Counted from the stretch's first letter, positions 4,911 to 12,435 are shown. The stretch is DNA of 12,689 nucleotides from CAYMFD01 sp964389475 (GCA_964389475.1 CAYMFD010000106.1:1-12689); one strand, 5' to 3'. Translations and numbers: made by a program. Notes: generated by a model not told the origin, from the sequence alone.

Positions 4911-7391
4911 TTAAAACTCCACATCAAACTCATCATCTGGTATCACCTGCTGCTCTGTGGTGTCCTGTGGTATGAGTTGTGCATACTGCTCACAGTCAAC
5001 CACGATACCATCGCTCTCGCTGGCTTTGAAGGTAGCGCTTACGTCATAGAGATTGGGGTCGCCATGCGCTTCTAGTTTTTTGATAAACTTGGTAAACATA
5101 GGCCTGGCCATCTTGGAACCTTGGCCGTCACTTAGATTGGTAAACCGCACGTACTTACTCTCGCCGCCTACCCACGTACCCACGACTAGGTTAGGCGTGA
5201 TACCCATAAACCAGCCATCGATGTGATCATTGGTTGTACCCGTCTTGCCCCCTACTTGACTCTTGATGCCCTTATACTCGGTAAGTATCGATGCTGCATA
5301 TTGTAGCATGTTGACCATAGCAAAGTTATGCTTGGGGTTGATGGCTCGCTTCTGCTCGGGTACCCCTGTATAGATGACCTTGCCGTCCTTGTCTTCGATA
5401 CGTTGTATGAGCAAGGGCTCGGTATAGACACCATCATTAGCGAATGTCGTGTAGGCTGCGGCCATGTCTAGGACCTTAAGCTCTGGTACGCCGAGGGCTA
5501 TACTGGGGTAGGGGGGTATTCGCTGTTTTTCTATGCCAAAGTTGGACGCTAGGTCTCGCACAGGCTCCACGCTGCCGATTTCCTTGAGCAGGGCCACGCT
5601 GATCGCATTGGTAGAGGTCTTGAGGCCATCCTTGAGGGTCATCCACTGCCCGCTAAAGCCACTGGCATTACCGGGTGCCCAGGTCTTGTCTACACTAAAG
5701 CCCGAAGAGCCTGGCGCTATCACGTACTGCTGGTCCTTGATCTTGTAGCAAGGGCTGATACCGTTGCTGACGGCTGTCGCATAGATGAAAGGTTTGAACG
5801 TTGAGCCCACCTGCCTGTGGCTCTGTACGTGGTCATACTGGAAGTACTTATAGTTGACGCCGCCTACCCACGTACGTACATAGCCCGTGTGGGGCTCTAT
5901 ACTGATGCTGCCGATCTGCATGTGCTGATGGTGGTACTTGATACTGTCTAGTGGCGACATGGTAGTCGTCTTTTCGCCAGCCGCATTATAGGCGAATACA
6001 GTCATCTTGCGAGGCTTGTTAAAGTCCTTACGTATAGCCCGCTGTAGGGTAGCGTATGCCTTGACGAGGTCCGCCCACTCCGGCATCGACATGATGGCCT
6101 TGTAGGTAGATACCTGTTGACTGGTGATCACCTTGCGCCGCTTTAGTTTTTGGAGGTGTCCTGCCTGCTTGCCCTCGTTGACCATCCTGCTGATATCGAT
6201 ATCTCGTAGTCTAGCACGGCTCTCCTTATCTGCGATAGCCTGTACGGCACTGGCGAGGTACTTGCTGCGCATATTGCGGTAGCGATCGGTATTTCTGATC
6301 AGATTGCGGAGATGGCGCTTAGCCTCTTCTTTCTCGTCGCTAGCTATACCGTAACTCCATGGGTCTTTGTCGTTCCAACGCTTCCAGTAGACGTCCTGCA
6401 GGTTTTTCATATGCTCGGCGGCCGCCTGCTCTGCATAACGCTGCATGGTGAGGTTGATCGTCGTGTAGATACGTAGGCCGTCCTTGTAGATGTTGTACTT
6501 GGTGCCATCTGGCTTGCGGCACTCGGGCTTATCTAGGATGGTAGATAGGTATTTTTTGAGCTCTGCTCTGAAGTATGGCGCCTCTCCCTTGTAATGCATG
6601 GGCCGGTTAAATCCGCTCATGTCAATCTCCCGCTCCTTGAGCACATCGTACTCTGCTTGTGTGAGGTAGTCGTTTTTGATCATCTGCTTGAGTACAGTCT
6701 GTGTACGGCGGAGGGCATTTTCTGGATTACTGTATGGATTGTAGTACGACGGATTTTTAAACATACCGACGAGTACGGCCGACTCGAATAGGTCTAGGTC
6801 GCTTTGCTCCTTGCCAAAGTAAGTCTTAGCTGCTGCGCCTATACCATTGGCACCATAGATAAACTCGTACTTGTTGAGGAGCATCGCGATGATCTCGCCC
6901 TTGGTATACCGCTTTTCAAATTCTGTAGCGATGACCCACTCCTTCATCTTTTGCCACACCCGCTTGAGGTAGTTGCCAGGCTTAGGCGTGTAGAATTGTT
7001 TGGCGAGTTGCTGTGTGATGGTACTAGCGCCTCCTCTTTTTCCCAAGAAAATGAATGCCCTAGCCGTACCCTTAAGGTCGATGCCTGTATGCTGGTAGTA
7101 TCGCTCGTCCTCCGTTGCCACTAGAGCATCTATCACATGCTTGTTGAGCTCTGAGTAAGGTACCCATGCCCGATTTTTGGTATAGTAACTACCCAGTTCC
7201 TTGTTGTCGTCGGTATAGATGACTGAGGCTAGCTCGTACTTGGGGTTCTCTAGACTATCTCGCGAGGGCATCTTGGTAAAGGACACCAGGAGAAATAGGC
7301 CCATAAAAAGTAGTAAGCCCGCCAAAAAGCAGACCCACATCCACTTGACATAGTAGGAGGTACCTTTATTTGCTGGAGACTTTTTGGCCAT
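4911..7391 (-). CDS. Class A penicillin-binding protein (PBP1A-type peptidoglycan synthase)
   Basis: A bifunctional enzyme that polymerises lipid II into glycan strands and cross-links them, anchored in the inner membrane with its domains in the periplasm. Residues ~18-38 are one membrane segment after a short basic cytoplasmic tail. The GT51 glycosyltransferase domain carries TEDERYYQHTGID (catalytic Glu94) and GGASTITQQLAKQ (120-132). The transpeptidase domain has all three motifs: STFK (Ser530 nucleophile, Lys533), STN (593-595) and KTGTT (716-720). Between them, residues ~330-465 are charged and probably helical, longer than a simple linker. The C-terminus is acidic (PDDEFDVEF). At 826 residues it is about the length of E. 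coli PBP1A. The ATG at 7391 gives the expected tail-plus-anchor, and a -7 box lies 50 bp upstream. It converges with the receptor gene and diverges from the sigma factor, so it is probably transcribed alone. Confidence 0.95.
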   Translation of the reverse strand: MAKKSPANKGTSYYVKWMWVCFLAGLLLFMGLFLLVSFTKMPSRDSLENPKYELASVIYTDDNKELGSYYTKNRAWVPYSELNKHVIDALVATEDERYYQHTGIDLKGTARAFIFLGKRGGASTITQQLAKQFYTPKPGNYLKRVWQKMKEWVIATEFEKRYTKGEIIAMLLNKYEFIYGANGIGAAAKTYFGKEQSDLDLFESAVLVGMFKNPSYYNPYSNPENALRRTQTVLKQMIKNDYLTQAEYDVLKEREIDMSGFNRPMHYKGEAPYFRAELKKYLSTILDKPECRKPDGTKYNIYKDGLRIYTTINLTMQRYAEQAAAEHMKNLQDVYWKRWNDKDPWSYGIASDEKEEAKRHLRNLIRNTDRYRNMRSKYLASAVQAIADKESRARLRDIDISRMVNEGKQAGHLQKLKRRKVITSQQVSTYKAIMSMPEWADLVKAYATLQRAIRKDFNKPRKMTVFAYNAAGEKTTTMSPLDSIKYHHQHMQIGSISIEPHTGYVRTWVGGVNYKYFQYDHVQSHRQVGSTFKPFIYATAVSNGISPCYKIKDQQYVIAPGSSGFSVDKTWAPGNASGFSGQWMTLKDGLKTSTNAISVALLKEIGSVEPVRDLASNFGIEKQRIPPYPSIALGVPELKVLDMAAAYTTFANDGVYTEPLLIQRIEDKDGKVIYTGVPEQKRAINPKHNFAMVNMLQYAASILTEYKGIKSQVGGKTGTTNDHIDGWFMGITPNLVVGTWVGGESKYVRFTNLSDGQGSKMARPMFTKFIKKLEAHGDPNLYDVSATFKASESDGIVVDCEQYAQLIPQDTTEQQVIPDDEFDVEF

Positions 7392-7440
7392 GATTTATCT
7401 GATGTTGTAGTACTTGACACGCTATGATCAAGCAATTGAG

Positions 7441-7448
7441 CAAAGATA
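7441..7448 (-). promoter_or_regulatory. -7 promoter box for the PBP1A gene
   Basis: On the minus strand this reads TATCTTTG, an exact TAnnTTTG match, ending 49 bases before the ATG at 7391. A -33 element at the expected distance was not clear. Confidence 0.5.
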
Positions 7449-7649
7449 GCCAATTGTTTATGCATGCGTATTATTGACTATATGTGTTTTTTGTTTTCTT
7501 ATTTATAATTGTAAAGTTGCTCCTAGTAGTAGATGCCTGTAGGTATTGATGAGTAAACGTCGGTTGGTGATTGATAAGTGTGTAGTATTCTCCCTTTGTA
7601 AGTGACGTCCAGCAGACATCTACACAAGCATGGCCTGTATTTTTATTAT

Positions 7650-7666
7650 TATAACTGGTTGTTATA
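7650..7666. promoter_or_regulatory. Palindrome upstream of the sigma factor, possible operator
   Basis: TATAAC (7650-7655), TGGTT, GTTATA (7661-7666): perfect 6-bp arms. It lies about 25 bases upstream of the near -7 box and 70 bases before the sigma factor ATG, so it could be a regulator site. Short AT-rich palindromes can also arise by chance. Confidence 0.3.
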
Positions 7667-7735
7667 CAGTGATTTGGGTTTTATATCTATTTCTTTGTGA
7701 AAGTGGGAGGCAACCATCACCTCTCGACTTGCCGT

Positions 7736-8311
7736 ATGGGTATTGACATCGGAATAAAAGATCAAGAGATCAAAACACTAAACGACATATTACAGGGGTG
7801 CATCCTCAAGAGTAGAGCTAGCCAGCAAGAGCTGTACAAGCTATACTATAGTTACGCCATGAGTGTAGCTATCCGGTACGTGCTCAATGAGCCAGAGGCC
7901 GTATCTATTGTCAATGACAGTTTTCTCAAGGTCTTCCGTAATATTGAGAAGTTTGAGCAGGGGGCAGATATCAAGCCTTGGTTGCGACGTATAATTGTCA
8001 ACACTGCACTAGACTTCCTTAAGACCCAAAAGAGGATTAAGATGGAAGTAGATATAGATGACCAGCACGACTTGAGTGCGACCGAAGAGATACTGAGTAA
8101 GATCGCCTACCAAGACCTCCTCGATATGATCGCAAGGTTGTCTCAGGGATACCGCACGGTCTTTAACCTCTACGTCATAGATGGGTACAAGCATGAGGAG
8201 ATAGCTGGCCAGCTTGGCATCTCGGCTGGTACGTCTAAGTCCAACTTGTCGAAGGCTAGAAAAGCCCTTCAAAAAATGATCGTCTCTCAACTAGGATTAC
8301 AACATGGATGA
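7736..8311 (+). CDS. ECF-type RNA polymerase sigma factor
   Basis: A small sigma-70-family factor (191 residues) that would direct core RNA polymerase to a specific promoter set in response to an envelope signal. Region 2 spans ~35-100 (LYKLYYSYAMSVAIRYV, EAVSIVNDSFLKVFRNIEKF, KPWLRRIIVNTALDFLK). Region 4 spans ~128-182 (LLDMIARLSQGYRTVFNLYV), with the helix-turn-helix HEEIAGQLGISAGTSKSNLSKA. Region 3 is absent, as in ECF factors. The frame stays open to a GTG at 7697, but I prefer the ATG at 7736. The extra 13 residues look unlike a sigma N-terminus, and a near -7 box (TTTCTTTG, 7690-7697) would put the transcript start downstream of the GTG. The stop codon lies 8 bp inside the next gene, which implies translational coupling. 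The target genes cannot be read from this window; autoregulation is possible. Confidence 0.88.
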   Translation: MGIDIGIKDQEIKTLNDILQGCILKSRASQQELYKLYYSYAMSVAIRYVLNEPEAVSIVNDSFLKVFRNIEKFEQGADIKPWLRRIIVNTALDFLKTQKRIKMEVDIDDQHDLSATEEILSKIAYQDLLDMIARLSQGYRTVFNLYVIDGYKHEEIAGQLGISAGTSKSNLSKARKALQKMIVSQLGLQHG

Positions 8312-9638
8312 TAAAAGAGACATAGATAAGATATTTACAGAGGGCTTTAGTGAGGAGCAGTTTCCTTACAACCCGGCCTCCTGGGATGCCATGTCAGACA
8401 TGCTAGATCATGATGACAAGCGGCAACGTAGGTGGCTGTGGTTACGCTGGTCCTTACTATTACTCGTAACCATAGGTGCTGGCATAGTATATATGACCAA
8501 TAGGCCGATGGACAGCGGTGAGCAAGAGGCTAGCGTAGAGGTATCTACCGAGGCTGCTAGACTAGTGACTACAGATCAAGATGCGTCTACTAGAGCTGTC
8601 AACACAGACCAAGACCCAGCTGCTAGCATATCTACAGACGAAGACCAAAATGACCAAGGCCAAGACTCTGCATCAGAGATGGTAGCGGGTGCAGCCCAAA
8701 GTGCCACGACGGCGGATGATACTCAGCTACTTGCTCAAGCAGCAGCAAATGGTGCGGAAGATGGCGCAGAACAGGTGAAAGCTACTATAACAGATGTAGA
8801 TAATACAAGAGGTGCGACCCAAACTAGGTCGATAGTAGATGTAGCCACTACGATGGAGCAGTCTACAGCAGTAGATAAGCAAGACCCTGCGGTGGTCAAC
8901 CGTGACCAAGATCAATATGCTACTGAAGATCTCGCCGTGGTACTCGACATAGGTCAGCTACCACTACCGATAGGTGCAGAGACGACGATGACGTACGACC
9001 TAGACATGCCCCTATACGCTAGCACGCCTGATATGGTGCCTGTGGTACGACCTAGACGCTGGGAGGTGGAGTTGACGCTAGGTGCTGAGCTATCTGTACT
9101 AGATAGACAGAGTGACCCCAAGCTAGGCAACAGAGGTGGCGTGAGACTAGGTTACTACCTATCTCAGCGATGGAGTGTCCATGCCGGCCTTATCTATAGC
9201 AATAAGATCTTCGCAGGATCAGGCGATGCCTTCCAGGATAGATCCATATTTACAGATGCAGCACCGGAGAAGATGGAGGGCAAGTCGGCCTTCGTAGAGA
9301 TACCGGTGAGTGTTAGGTATCACTGGTCAGCTAACAGACGGGCTAGACAGTTTGTAGAGGTGGGCTTTACCAACTTTAATCACAGATCGGAGTGGTACGG
9401 ATTTGAGTACAGCCCCGAGGACGAGTCACCCAACCTTATGCGGGAGATACCATCTAGATCGGTCAACAAGATGGCCCTAGGTGCAGCACGTATCGCCTAC
9501 GGTATAGACATAGCCTTTGGCGGATCTACCAGCCTGGGTGTGGTGCCATACGTGCAGGTGCCGCTGAAGGGTATCGGCGCAGGTAACGTCAGCATATACA
9601 ACACAGGACTAGAGCTAGCATTGAGGCACAGACTCTAG
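8304..9638 (+). CDS. Single-pass membrane protein with long acidic linker and predicted C-terminal beta-barrel; putative anti-sigma partner
   Basis: 444 residues in four parts. Residues 1-42 are cytoplasmic, acidic and carry FPYNPASWDAMSDML (20-34), a pattern I recall from Bacteroidota proteins encoded beside ECF sigma factors. Residues ~44-64 form one membrane helix. Residues ~65-250 are a low-complexity D/Q/T/A/S-rich segment with a decayed repeat (TDQD at 90, TDQD at 101, TDED at 111). Residues ~251-444 alternate as beta-strands (RRWEVELTLGAELSVL, LGYYLSQRWSVHAGLIYSN, FVEIPVSVRYHW, IYNTGLELALRHRL), as in small outer-membrane barrels. If both ends insert, the protein would bridge the two membranes. 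The 8-bp overlap with the sigma gene supports a sigma/anti-sigma pair, but no zinc-finger or FecR domain is visible. The C-terminal residue is Leu rather than the usual Phe. The fold and role are inferred. Confidence 0.75.
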   Translation: MDDKRDIDKIFTEGFSEEQFPYNPASWDAMSDMLDHDDKRQRRWLWLRWSLLLLVTIGAGIVYMTNRPMDSGEQEASVEVSTEAARLVTTDQDASTRAVNTDQDPAASISTDEDQNDQGQDSASEMVAGAAQSATTADDTQLLAQAAANGAEDGAEQVKATITDVDNTRGATQTRSIVDVATTMEQSTAVDKQDPAVVNRDQDQYATEDLAVVLDIGQLPLPIGAETTMTYDLDMPLYASTPDMVPVVRPRRWEVELTLGAELSVLDRQSDPKLGNRGGVRLGYYLSQRWSVHAGLIYSNKIFAGSGDAFQDRSIFTDAAPEKMEGKSAFVEIPVSVRYHWSANRRARQFVEVGFTNFNHRSEWYGFEYSPEDESPNLMREIPSRSVNKMALGAARIAYGIDIAFGGSTSLGVVPYVQVPLKGIGAGNVSIYNTGLELALRHRL

Positions 9639-9738
9639 CGAATAATCAGACTTTTTTAACGAGCAGTAGGTGAGGTATCGGTCCATTGATATCATGGGCG
9701 AAGCCTTGTCTACTACCACCATTTTATAACAAGATCAC

Positions 9739-9746
9739 TTAATTTG
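9739..9746 (+). promoter_or_regulatory. Weak -7-like box before the RskA-like lipoprotein
   Basis: TTAATTTG matches TAnnTTTG at all but one position and ends 14 bases before the ATG at 9761. If it is not used, the lipoprotein would be transcribed with the sigma pair across the 122-bp gap, in which I see no terminator hairpin. Confidence 0.25.
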
Positions 9747-9760
9747 ATAAACACTTAATT

Positions 9761-10636
9761 ATGAAAATTTCCCTATTAAAAATTGCAGCATTAGCTATGG
9801 TCGTATTCAGTATGGCGGCCTGTAATGACGACGACTCGGCCGATACGAGTACCCTGACGCTTAACCTCTCTGGCCTAGAGGACCTCGGTTCTGACTACGC
9901 TTACGAAGGCTGGATCATGGTAGATGGAGCTCCACAGACAGCAGGTATATTTACGGTAGATGGTGAGGGTAACCCTAGCCAGCGATCATTTGACCTAGAT
10001 GCTGATGCACTCTCTGCGGCAACGGCCTATATCCTAACGATCGAGCCTAGTCCAGATCCCAATCCAGCACCTAGTGACGTACACATCCTAGCGGGTGACT
10101 TCGCAGCGACAGGAGCTACGCTTACAGTAGACCACCCAGCAGCGGTAGGTACAGACTTTACCGCAGCGAGCGGTAGCTTTATACTAGCGACGCCTACAGA
10201 CGATGACGATACCAATGAGGCTAGCGGCGTATGGTTCTTAGATCCTAGTGGCCCTAGTGCTGCTCTGAGCCTACCAGACCTGCCTGCAGGATGGGCTTAT
10301 GAGGGATGGGCTGTAATAGATGGTCAGCCTGTCACCACAGGTACTTTCACCGGGGCTGCTGGAGCAGATAGCGCAGCGCCGTATAGTGGTAGTAACCCTG
10401 CACCACCATTCCCAGGAGAGGACTTCTTGGTCAATGCACCATCAGGCGCTACATTTCCTGTAGACCTCACAGATGGTATGATCGTCGTATCGGTAGAGCC
10501 GGTACCAGACAACAGCCCTGCTCCATTCGCACTTAAGCCTTTACTACGTAGGATCGAGGGTGGCGAGGTGCACAGTAGCATATCACTAAACAATAACGCA
10601 GCTGCGACCAACCCTACAGGTACAGCCAGCAGATAG
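9761..10636 (+). CDS. Lipoprotein with two tandem RskA-like (anti-sigma-K) extracytoplasmic domains
   Basis: 291 residues. The signal peptide ends in the lipobox SMAAC, so Cys21 is lipidated. NDDDS follows, an acidic patch resembling the Bacteroidota lipoprotein export signal to the cell surface. Two related domains follow. The first (~31-142) has YAYEGWIMVDGAPQTAGIFT and TIEPSPDPNPAPSDVHILAG. The second (~166-268) has WAYEGWAVIDGQPVTTGTFT and SVEPVPDNSPAPFALKPLLR. The pair YEGW-xx-DG-P-xx-G-F and EP-x-P-x-xxPAP is the pattern I know from the C-terminal domain of RskA-type anti-sigma factors. There is no membrane helix or cytoplasmic sigma-binding part, so it cannot be a conventional anti-sigma factor. 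It follows the sigma pair on the same strand and ends at a good terminator. The function is unknown; a surface sensor or binding role is inferred. Confidence 0.8.
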   Translation: MKISLLKIAALAMVVFSMAACNDDDSADTSTLTLNLSGLEDLGSDYAYEGWIMVDGAPQTAGIFTVDGEGNPSQRSFDLDADALSAATAYILTIEPSPDPNPAPSDVHILAGDFAATGATLTVDHPAAVGTDFTAASGSFILATPTDDDDTNEASGVWFLDPSGPSAALSLPDLPAGWAYEGWAVIDGQPVTTGTFTGAAGADSAAPYSGSNPAPPFPGEDFLVNAPSGATFPVDLTDGMIVVSVEPVPDNSPAPFALKPLLRRIEGGEVHSSISLNNNAAATNPTGTASR

Positions 10637-10647
10637 ACTAGATGTCC

Positions 10648-10691
10648 GATGGTGGGTAGCTACAATGGTATTGCTACCCATCATCATTTTT
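10648..10691 (+). terminator. Strong intrinsic terminator between convergent genes
   Basis: GATGGTGGGTAGC (10648-10660) pairs with GCTACCCATCATC (10673-10685): 13 pairs, one of them G-U, with a 12-base loop, then ATTTTTATT. The T-run serves the plus-strand lipoprotein gene. The same stem lies just past the minus-strand stop at 10693 and may also end that transcript, though no T-run follows it on that strand. Confidence 0.85.
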
Positions 10692-10692
10692 A

Positions 10693-11667
10693 TTAAGCAA
10701 TACTTGTCTTGAGCAGGATGTCTCGAATGATCCGCTCACCATGGTCACGAGTATTTTCGATAAAGTATTTACTGGTGTGTAAGCCACCCATGACGACGCC
10801 GGACAGATAGACACCCCGACGAGACGACTCCAGTGTTGCTTCATTGTAGATTGGCGTCTTGAGCTCATGCTTATTGATGTCGATCCCTAGGGTTGCCAGT
10901 AAGGGATAATTGGGCTGATAGCCCGTCATGGCGAGTACCCAGTCATTAGCTATTGTCGTGGTGCCGGCCGGCGTCTTGACGATGACGCTATCTGGGGTGA
11001 TCTCAACCACCTCACTATCGAAGAGGGCCTTGATACTTCCCTCGGCAATTCTGTTTTTGATATTGGGCAGTATCCAGTACTTGACCTTGCTGTATAGGTC
11101 GCTACCACGGACGACCATCGTTACATCCGCCCCCTTGGCCCACGTCTCTAGGGCTACATCGCAGGCACTGTTTGCGCCACCGATCACTACCACTTTTTGG
11201 TTGACGTACTGGTGTACATCATCGTAGTAGTGCTTGACCTTGGGTAGGTCTTCTCCTGGGATATTGAGCATTCTTGGCTCGTCGTAGAATCCCGTCGCCA
11301 CCACTACATAGTTTCCATGGTACGTCTCACCATCCGTCCGTACGCTGAAATCGCCCACACCTCCCTCAATCGCCTCGACCGTCGTATGGTACCTGATGTC
11401 GAGCTCGTATGCTTTGACCACACGACGATAGTACTCTAGGGCCTCCTGCCGGGTAGGCTTGTCGGTATGTGATATGAAGGGTACATCGCCGATTTCCAGT
11501 TTTTGGCTCGTACTGAAGAAGGTCATATTGATCGGGAAGTTAAATACGCTATTGACCAAGTAGCCTTTTTCCAAGATGATAGCATCAATGCCTGCCTGTT
11601 TAGCCGCGATGGCTACGTTGATACCTGCTGGTCCTGCACCGATGATGATAAGTGTATGTCGACTCAT
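10693..11667 (-). CDS. ypdA: YpdA-family FAD/NAD(P)H oxidoreductase (putative bacillithiol disulfide reductase)
   Basis: A cytoplasmic flavoprotein; family members reduce oxidised bacillithiol with NADPH. From the ATG at 11667 (324 residues) the FAD Rossmann motif GAGPAG is at 10-15, and the second dinucleotide-binding motif GGANSA is at 163-168. TFFSTSQKLEIGDVPFI, VVATGFYDEP, YWILPNIKN and the C-terminal IENTRDHG block match my recollection of Staphylococcus aureus YpdA nearly segment by segment. There is no CxxC, so it is not a thioredoxin reductase. The S. aureus enzyme has GGGPCG with Cys14, described as needed for activity; here residue 14 is Ala and the only Cys is 169. An in-frame GTG at 11673 would add two residues, but it aligns less well with the family. 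It is convergent with the lipoprotein gene and has no obvious operon partner. The exact substrate is uncertain. Confidence 0.88.
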   Translation of the reverse strand: MSRHTLIIIGAGPAGINVAIAAKQAGIDAIILEKGYLVNSVFNFPINMTFFSTSQKLEIGDVPFISHTDKPTRQEALEYYRRVVKAYELDIRYHTTVEAIEGGVGDFSVRTDGETYHGNYVVVATGFYDEPRMLNIPGEDLPKVKHYYDDVHQYVNQKVVVIGGANSACDVALETWAKGADVTMVVRGSDLYSKVKYWILPNIKNRIAEGSIKALFDSEVVEITPDSVIVKTPAGTTTIANDWVLAMTGYQPNYPLLATLGIDINKHELKTPIYNEATLESSRRGVYLSGVVMGGLHTSKYFIENTRDHGERIIRDILLKTSIA

Positions 11668-11672
11668 AATCA

Positions 11673-11680
11673 CAAAGATG
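11673..11680 (-). promoter_or_regulatory. -7-like box for the YpdA gene, possibly near-leaderless
   Basis: The minus strand reads CATCTTTG, one mismatch from TAnnTTTG, with a TTG 21 bases upstream as a possible -33 element. It ends only five bases before the ATG at 11667, so its transcript would have almost no leader. It overlaps the alternative GTG start, which argues against that start. Confidence 0.3.
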
Positions 11681-11821
11681 CTAATCTACAATTGATAGAA
11701 ACAAGATGAGGAAGTCTATAGTATGTAGACGATTTGTGAGTGTGTTTATAATAGTCTACTTATCGTAAAAAAGTAATTCTACAGTCTACGTATTGGTCTC
11801 TATATCATGATTTGTAATCTA

Positions 11822-11829
11822 TAGGTTTG
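11822..11829 (+). promoter_or_regulatory. -7 promoter box for the exported protein at 11854
   Basis: TAGGTTTG is an exact TAnnTTTG match ending 24 bases before the ATG. The nearest upstream TTG (11793-11795) is 26 bases away, longer than usual for the -33 element. Confidence 0.5.
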
Positions 11830-11853
11830 AGATTCAAATTAAAACTTTAGATC

Positions 11854-12435
11854 ATGAAGCTTAATGTACTTTTTCTATTAGCTGTGAGTGTTTTGGTAAC
11901 CAGCAGTATGAATGCCCAGGAGGGCGGTTCTGATAGCAACGGTATATCCGCCTCGCAGCCATCGCCTATAGTGATGTCTTACGATAAGTTTTTCTTAGAT
12001 AATCGAGTCTTACCTATCGATGAGCTCGAGAAGGTCATCTATACTTCTCCTTATGCTACCAATGTATTGGTCAGAAATGCCCGTTTCAAAAATAGAGCTC
12101 CTATTAATATCAGTATCGGGACGATTGGCTCATTGGTGGGTTACTCTATATGGCTAGATGCTAGAAGAGCCATTAGAGATGATAATTCGGTGGTCGGTCT
12201 CGTGCTCGCCCCAGCTAACGCGATAGTCGGCGCTTTTGGCTTGCTTGTCGGTTTAACCTCTACTGCCATAGGCATCAATGGTGTGGTCCAGATGGCTCGA
12301 TATAGCAAGCGTCACCACAAAGCTGCTCGGGCCTACAATAAGAGCCTTTCCAGCGAGCCTGCCGTTAGAGACTATGGGGCGACCCTCAACCTACAGCCGA
12401 CGGGTGATGGGCTAGGCCTGGTGTTTACGTTCTAG
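11854..12435 (+). CDS. Exported protein of unknown function with hydrophobic central region
   Basis: 193 residues; not recognised. Residues 1-22 are a signal peptide, probably cut after NAQ, common in Bacteroidota exported proteins. Residues 23-80 are polar (SYDKFFLDNRVLPIDELEKV). Two hydrophobic glycine-rich stretches follow, at ~85-100 (ISIGTIGSLVGYSIWL) and ~112-147 (VVGLVLAPANAIVGAFGLLV and on), the second long enough for a helical hairpin. Then comes a basic segment (RYSKRHHKAARAYNKS) and a beta-like C-terminus, YGATLNLQPTGDGLGLVFTF, ending in Phe as outer-membrane proteins often do. It could be an envelope membrane protein, but helices and a beta-like end give mixed signals. It has its own promoter box 24 bases upstream and a hairpin after it, so it is probably a single-gene unit. 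No catalytic motif was seen. Confidence 0.75.
   Translation: MKLNVLFLLAVSVLVTSSMNAQEGGSDSNGISASQPSPIVMSYDKFFLDNRVLPIDELEKVIYTSPYATNVLVRNARFKNRAPINISIGTIGSLVGYSIWLDARRAIRDDNSVVGLVLAPANAIVGAFGLLVGLTSTAIGINGVVQMARYSKRHHKAARAYNKSLSSEPAVRDYGATLNLQPTGDGLGLVFTF

Larger units (their letters stand above)
7392..7735. other. Divergent intergenic region between PBP1A and sigma factor
   Basis: 344 bases, AT-rich near 7480-7510 and 7640-7700. It contains the minus-strand promoter box at 7441-7448, a palindrome at 7650-7666, and a near-match to the -7 box (TTTCTTTG, 7690-7697) on the plus strand. No small gene or RNA was recognised in the rest. Confidence 0.5.

Noticed and set aside
6804..7124. A 106-codon plus-strand frame
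   Set aside because: It lies wholly inside the well-supported PBP1A gene on the other strand and encodes no recognisable domain; antisense shadow.
7697..7735. GTG at 7697 as the sigma factor start
   Set aside because: The added residues do not resemble a sigma N-terminus, and a near -7 box ends at 7697, so the message would begin further downstream; the ATG at 7736 fits better, though this is not proven.
9639..9660. Intrinsic terminator after the barrel protein (T-run near 9652)
   Set aside because: No stable hairpin precedes the T-run, so read-through into the lipoprotein gene remains possible.
10693..11667. Thioredoxin reductase (TrxB) assignment for the flavoprotein
   Set aside because: The sequence has no CxxC redox motif, and its segments fit the YpdA family much better.
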